A stretch of 47,355 nt of DNA from Leptospiraceae bacterium (GTDB taxonomy: Bacteria > Spirochaetota > Leptospiria > Leptospirales > Leptonemataceae): contig PBEB01000009.1 of the NCBI GenBank assembly GCA_002717505.1, positions 1 to 47,355 on the forward strand, written 5' to 3'. Both the position numbers and the translations under genes were made by a program. The notes below the pieces were generated by a model, which ran no database searches, had not been told where the DNA came from, and was given only the letters and a program-made list of their open reading frames with translations. Below are positions 43,025 to 47,355 of the stretch, one piece after another. How positions within the stretch are numbered: the first letter of the stretch is position 1; every line of letters begins with the position of its first letter.

Positions 43025-45169
43025 TTACTCAAAGAAAGCACCCGAAGGGATAACCCTCAGTACTCTACCAGACATATTGGTTAGTCGACACCCGTTGAGC
43101 AGCCCCAATGGATCTGCCGCCGGGAAGGCTGCAAGAAACTCTTCTTCCAGGAATTCGATCTTAGTTTCGCTGGCGAGTAGAGAACTGGTTCGAAACGCAC
43201 CATACCGACAAATGGCGGAATACCGTGAATCCTGTATGCATTGCTCAAAACTCTGGAGGGCCTGATATCCATGCGTAACATTCCCTGTTATCTCGAATGT
43301 GAATAGTTGTAGGGAGGCAATCCTTTTCGAAAGTTCTGGTCCGGCTAGAAAATGGGTCGAGAACGGAGCTTTCGGCGGTCGTAAGGGCTGGTCCGATCGG
43401 AGAGCCATTTCCGAAGCTTCAGAGGGGGCTCGGTTCTCGATAGCATTGTAATCCTTAAAATAGGCTCCGAGACAAACCCTGAATGGTAGGTTAAGCTGGA
43501 TCAATGTCAGTGCTTTCCTCTGGAGTTCCTTTTCAAGTCTAAAATGCTGTATGGCGACCAGGGAGGCTATTACAGGGATCACCAAAGAACTGGCCAACAA
43601 AAGTAGGAGTTTACGGTGCTCTCGCCGCGGGCGCTCATTGGAGATGGAAATCGAGCTGGTTGGCACTGTGTCAATCAACGACATCCAGAAAAAAAGGGAT
43701 AAAGCGGGGATATCCATCAAAAAGTCAATAATGCCATGCAGGGAAATGGTTCCAAATAATGCGGCAGCCGGGACGAATCCCGGTAAGTCTCTTGCCTTGG
43801 TATACCATATAAGGATGAGCAACAGGATGCAAGCTAAACCAAGAATCCCGGTCCCGCTGAGAAATTCAAGAATCAGATTATGGCTATGTACATAGATGCC
43901 AGCGTTACTTTCAATTAAAGAAAAGACATTGAGTGATCGTCGATCCGCCGGAGGCAATTGGCCGGCCAATGTATCCATGGCGAAGGGCCCGGACCCAATA
44001 AAAAGGTCCACGCTTCGATGCGTGTACTCCTCCCAAAAGATTATCCAGAGTTCAAGTCTGCTATGGGAAAGCTTATTGAACTCTTCGAAAAAAGGCAGAT
44101 GAGTAGAAAGTGCACCGAAGCCAAACAGCAGGGAAAACAGTAGCAATACTATCGATACCAGAATTGGCGCGAGGACCAGCGGAGAGAGTTTCCTTTTCGA
44201 AAAATGAAGAAGCAAGAAAAGTCCGGCGCCAAATAGGGCAGCCAAATTGGCCCCTTCCGAATCCAGAAAAAAGAACAATAGAACACAGGGAAGGGCGAAT
44301 AGTAACAACTTTACCCAGGCAAAACGATCCTCTCCGTTCCGCGTTAATCGTTCCCAGAAAAAAACAAGGTAGGCTACCCCTCCATAAGCGAAATAAGCGG
44401 CCACCCGATTCGTGTTGAATTCATGGAGCACAACTTCGAAGAATTTATCTTGTAGTCGAACAAGTTGAATCACAAACAGCAGCAAGTTTAGAAAGACTAC
44501 CAGCATGATCCCCTGGCGCCACATGATTCTTCTGGAGCCTATTAGGAATAGGGCCGGCATTAGGAAGAGAAAAGCTCGTGGCAGAGTGGTACTCATAGAT
44601 CGATTCCAAATCGCCGAAAAGATTATTACGGTCAAAAAGAGGAAGAAGTAGACCAGGGGAGATCTCCCCGTCGCGTTTATTCGATTCCGGATGAGGTGAA
44701 TGTTAATACCCGGAGCTACGATAAGAGGTAGGATATAACCGGCAGAGGGAAACCAAAAAAAGCCATCAATGAAAAAGGCGCTCAAAACAAGTAGGATACT
44801 GAATACCCATATTTTCCTCGCAGGCCATCGCCTAATGAAGCCGAAGCCGACTATAGCAAGGTGTAAGGTTAGCAGGAGCGGGATTAGCTCGATAGTTGAC
44901 GGAAGCGAAGGGTCTCGAAAGATCAGGGATGCTTTCAGGAGAGCTGCTATGGTCACCGCAAAACTCCCAAACAAAACCGGGTATTGAATACGACGTTTGA
45001 TAGCCAATCGCTGGTAGAGGATGCCAGCCATTAATAAAAACCAATAAATGTAGATTGGATTCAAATAGCGGGATGGAACTTGGTCGCTGAGTATGACAAT
45101 CAAGATAAGGTTAAGTCCACCGAGCAAGGCAACCGATGAAATGGGAAGGGTTTTGATCGCGCGAAACAT
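43025..45169 (-). CDS. O-antigen ligase/polymerase-family membrane protein with long C-terminal domain
   Basis: The 714-residue protein has about 13 membrane helices up to residue about 545, then a soluble, probably periplasmic tail of about 170 residues. VHSHNLILEFLSGTGILGL (about 427-445) is the Wzy_C/ligase block, and SHSRLELW lies in the large loop. The tail contains several Cys (for example 'SFEQCIQDSRYSAICRYGAF') and looks helical, possibly TPR-like, as in some ligase-family proteins. With the protein at 39095 it gives the locus two members, which could divide polymerase and ligase roles. It converges on pglF with a 63-base gap. Confidence 0.75.
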   Translation of the reverse strand: MFRAIKTLPISSVALLGGLNLILIVILSDQVPSRYLNPIYIYWFLLMAGILYQRLAIKRRIQYPVLFGSFAVTIAALLKASLIFRDPSLPSTIELIPLLLTLHLAIVGFGFIRRWPARKIWVFSILLVLSAFFIDGFFWFPSAGYILPLIVAPGINIHLIRNRINATGRSPLVYFFLFLTVIIFSAIWNRSMSTTLPRAFLFLMPALFLIGSRRIMWRQGIMLVVFLNLLLFVIQLVRLQDKFFEVVLHEFNTNRVAAYFAYGGVAYLVFFWERLTRNGEDRFAWVKLLLFALPCVLLFFFLDSEGANLAALFGAGLFLLLHFSKRKLSPLVLAPILVSIVLLLFSLLFGFGALSTHLPFFEEFNKLSHSRLELWIIFWEEYTHRSVDLFIGSGPFAMDTLAGQLPPADRRSLNVFSLIESNAGIYVHSHNLILEFLSGTGILGLACILLLILIWYTKARDLPGFVPAAALFGTISLHGIIDFLMDIPALSLFFWMSLIDTVPTSSISISNERPRREHRKLLLLLASSLVIPVIASLVAIQHFRLEKELQRKALTLIQLNLPFRVCLGAYFKDYNAIENRAPSEASEMALRSDQPLRPPKAPFSTHFLAGPELSKRIASLQLFTFEITGNVTHGYQALQSFEQCIQDSRYSAICRYGAFRTSSLLASETKIEFLEEEFLAAFPAADPLGLLNGCRLTNMSGRVLRVIPSGAFFE

Positions 45170-45260
45170 AGATGCTCTAGGGCCTAAGGATTCGGGTCTC
45201 CTGGATTACGGGTCAAGTGCAATTTCTCATTTCGTCCAGGGCATTCTATCTGCAAGAGAG

Positions 45261-47159
45261 TCATTCTTTATTAACTGGCTGATTGAGCGCACGGGCAATA
45301 CAAGATTGAGCACCCGTGCAATCCAGAATAGTGCCCGGATGGCAGGACAGAGGAATGCGTCCAGCTTGACATAGTTCCTTTACGATTTTAATCGTCTTTG
45401 CCGGTAATTGCTGGCGGTAGGTAGTGAATTCCGAATCGTTACACTGATATAATATTGAAGTGAGACCAGCACAGCTAACCGATGTAGGATTCGGCCAGGG
45501 TTGTTGCAATGACCGGTCTATTGGGGGTAATACCTTGATCTGGGCTCTCTTTCTATGGGGTAAGGATTCGGAAAAATCGCCCAGTAGCTTGAACGGGAAA
45601 GGTTCACAGGATCCTGGTATCTCGGGCAAGGGGAAGTCAGGTGTTTTGGCGAACTGCCCAAACTGCCACGGAGTTATTATGGGCTTTTTTACCTGTGGGT
45701 CCAGTGGAGCTTTGTATATATGGCATGAGCTGACCAGGAGTTCCAGGGAAAGCCATCGACCAAACTCCAGAAGGTTCCCGGACTGAAACAATTCTGACTT
45801 TCGTACGAGGACATCTTTTTCAATGAGGGATCCGGCTCGCCAATGTGGAGCAGCGTAGGAATTCGATACCCAGAGCATTTGATAAGCGTTTGTGACCGAG
45901 ATAGCGATGACTAGTCCAGAAGCGAGTAGCCATTTAGTGTTCCGACGCTTGAGCAACGAACAGACCCGGGAACTCCCCCCCCCTGTGTGGCGGATTGCTA
46001 GAGGGGCTTCTGCTTCCGGACCCCGTCTCCAAATCTTACCACTAGCAAAGGCCAGGCAGAGCGCCAGCCAAGGGCCAACCCAATCGGTGCGTTCCTGAAG
46101 GGCATCGTCAGCGGAGGCAATTACGTACGATAAGTAAAAGACCGGTGGAATAACAAGTAGGATCGAGGCTGGGATCGAGTGGGATGACTTCCTTATATTA
46201 CGGAGCGCGAAGTATAAAGGAGAAAGGAAGAGCAAGATGAGTATGATTGACGCGTTGAATCTCAGAGGAAATTGGAATTTGCTGACCATAGTCAACGGAT
46301 CTATAAAAATAGGGCCGGCGGATGCCAGTAGACCTGCCGCCGCCATTCGAATACCCGGGTGGAAATTGGAGCTGGACATTCGAAATTTACCGAAATAGGC
46401 ATCGGAAGGAGTGCGAAACATCGACACGAAGGAAGAATAAGGTTCGAGACCGAGCGTAATATCCTTAACAACCAGAGGGGCTAATCCGGTTGCGATGCCA
46501 AAGGCAAGGCCCAGGTAAACAGTTTTCCGCCCGGCGGGCTTGAATAACCATGCGACTCCGATCGCCAGAGCCCATCCCAGGGCTGTTGTACCCAGTCCAC
46601 AAGCCAGAGTCGCGCAGAGGCCGGAGAGAAACGGACCATTCGCTCTCATTGGGCTCATAAGCAGAAAGTAAATCGAAGCCAAAATAAAGGGCCATACGAA
46701 AAGGTTGTCGTCGAGAGTGTTGAGTATGAAGAGAAAGGCGGGGTTCAGGCAAATTACCAGAGTAGGTAACGCACTTTGCAAGGGATCGCCGGTCAAGCTC
46801 CGCATGAGGAACCAGGAGATTGCGACTGTTACAAGATAAACTAGCCCATAGAGGGCAAGCAAATGAGAAAGGTGAAGATTGTTCGGTAAAAACCGACGGA
46901 CAATAGAGAGTAGCTCAAGCAAGATCGGATGGTGTGGATAGGTTATACCACTGTTCGAGTTCGTTATATAAAGCCATTGGAAACCTGTATCCCGATCAAT
47001 CTGACCCAGGTGATCGGGCCACAATACAATTACAATGGTAGCGCAGGCCAGCGCCAGGGTCATGCAAAAAAGCCAGAGCCCGGAGCGATCTTCCGTTCTG
47101 AAGGCGCCTGAAATAAGCCGAGTATTGGGCGGATTGTCGGATTGGTCTATTCGCCTCAT
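45261..47159 (-). CDS. GT-C-like polytopic membrane protein
   Basis: This 632-residue protein has about 10-11 hydrophobic segments up to residue about 425 and a Cys-containing soluble tail of about 200 residues. After the first helix comes QIDRDTGFQW (about 52-61), an acidic site typical of GT-C transferases, then YPHHPILLELL. I recognise no named family; an undecaprenyl-phosphate-sugar-dependent transferase that modifies the glycan outside the membrane is plausible. A TATACT hexamer at 47166-47171 (- strand) ends 6 bases before the ATG and there is no ribosome site, so the message may be nearly leaderless. Confidence 0.6.
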   Translation of the reverse strand: MRRIDQSDNPPNTRLISGAFRTEDRSGLWLFCMTLALACATIVIVLWPDHLGQIDRDTGFQWLYITNSNSGITYPHHPILLELLSIVRRFLPNNLHLSHLLALYGLVYLVTVAISWFLMRSLTGDPLQSALPTLVICLNPAFLFILNTLDDNLFVWPFILASIYFLLMSPMRANGPFLSGLCATLACGLGTTALGWALAIGVAWLFKPAGRKTVYLGLAFGIATGLAPLVVKDITLGLEPYSSFVSMFRTPSDAYFGKFRMSSSNFHPGIRMAAAGLLASAGPIFIDPLTMVSKFQFPLRFNASIILILLFLSPLYFALRNIRKSSHSIPASILLVIPPVFYLSYVIASADDALQERTDWVGPWLALCLAFASGKIWRRGPEAEAPLAIRHTGGGSSRVCSLLKRRNTKWLLASGLVIAISVTNAYQMLWVSNSYAAPHWRAGSLIEKDVLVRKSELFQSGNLLEFGRWLSLELLVSSCHIYKAPLDPQVKKPIITPWQFGQFAKTPDFPLPEIPGSCEPFPFKLLGDFSESLPHRKRAQIKVLPPIDRSLQQPWPNPTSVSCAGLTSILYQCNDSEFTTYRQQLPAKTIKIVKELCQAGRIPLSCHPGTILDCTGAQSCIARALNQPVNKE

Positions 47160-47165
47160 TGTTTC

Positions 47166-47171
47166 AGTATA
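47166..47171 (-). promoter_or_regulatory. Candidate -10 box for the GT-C-like gene
   Basis: TATACT on the - strand matches the -10 consensus well and sits just upstream of the ATG at 47159. No good -35 is found at the usual distance, so this is tentative. Confidence 0.25.
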
Positions 47172-47263
47172 GCGTAGATACTATTTGTTTCATTGAAATG
47201 ACTTGACCTGGTCTTTCTGATTAACTCCGCCTCAGAGGCAAGACTCAGGTACAGGAGGCTTCC

Positions 47264-47355
47264 GTGCCGCCAACAGAAGCAGAATCACATAAGCTGAAGA
47301 GCCCCGGACTTATTTTCCGTACCACCGAAGCATCATCTCAATCCAGGTCCTCCTT
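47264..47355 (+). CDS. Start of an unidentified gene, cut by the window edge
   Basis: A GTG at 47264 follows a near-perfect ribosome site, AGGAGG at 47253-47258, with 5 bases between. The frame is open for all 30 codons to the window end and begins VPPTEAESHKLKSPGLIF. Nothing can be said about function from so short a piece. The strong ribosome site is the main evidence; the open frame alone would not be enough. Confidence 0.45.
   Translation, partial: MPPTEAESHKLKSPGLIFRTTEASSQSRSS

Noticed and set aside
1-47355. Mobile elements, CRISPR arrays, tRNA or rRNA genes
   Set aside because: I looked for transposase or integrase motifs, regularly spaced direct repeats and tRNA-like cloverleaf sequences and saw none; short degenerate cases cannot be excluded by eye.

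Overview
This window is almost wholly a surface-polysaccharide (O-antigen/LPS-type) biosynthesis locus from a Gram-negative-type bacterium. About 34 genes run on the + strand and three large membrane-protein genes run on the - strand at the right end. I see no rRNA, tRNA, CRISPR array or transposase. A MarR-type EPS-associated regulator opens the locus, followed directly by Gfo/Idh, acyltransferase, DegT and UDP-sugar dehydrogenase genes. TTG starts are frequent, and WbpG/HisH/HisF genes are present. This resembles Leptospiraceae rfb loci, and the mid-range GC would suit a Leptonema/Turneriella-type relative better than low-GC Leptospira. The taxon is an inference from layout and could be wrong.

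Layout. (1) 213-4879: regulator plus WbpB/WbpD/WbpE/WbpA homologues, which together make UDP-2,3-diacetamido-2,3-dideoxy-glucuronic acid. (2) 5036-10178: an SDR epimerase/dehydratase, a second DegT aminotransferase, an AsnB-type amidotransferase and a sugar formyltransferase-like gene. (3) 10233-13704: a methyltransferase and the WbpG-HisH-HisF trio, which converts an N-acetyl group to an acetamidino group. (4) 13704-17735: a NodB-type deacetylase homologue, a sulfotransferase, a WbqC-family protein and a GT-C-like membrane protein. (5) 17779-22435: an SLC13/TrkA-C anion permease, CysD and a CysN-CysC fusion, forming a complete sulfate-to-PAPS module. (6) 22481-28780: a putative 2OG-Fe(II) oxygenase, a methyltransferase, a Wzx flippase, a transglutaminase-like protein, an NAD-dependent epimerase and a glycosyltransferase. 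(7) 28829-36234: a second AsnB, two related GT4 transferases, a fused class-II glutaminase/PP-loop sugar amidotransferase and a WbuB-like GT4. (8) 36328-42961: a PglC-like initiating phosphosugar transferase, a PglD-like acetyltransferase, a DegT aminotransferase and a PglF/WbpM-like 4,6-dehydratase, giving a full bacillosamine-type route. (9) On the - strand, 39095-40906 and 43025-45169 encode two O-antigen ligase/polymerase-family proteins and 45261-47159 encodes a GT-C-like protein. A new + strand gene appears to start at 47264 and runs off the window.

Together the genes suggest a Wzx/Wzy-type glycan built on a diacetamido-trideoxyhexose primer. It would contain amino-uronic acids and be modified by amidation, amidination, possibly formylation and methylation, and sulfation. 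Two points stand out. The locus carries its own sulfate uptake and activation genes together with a sulfotransferase. It also holds two architecturally different PP-loop sugar amidotransferases: one fed by a HisH/HisF pair whose HisF has lost catalytic Asp11, and one with a glutaminase domain fused to its N-terminus.
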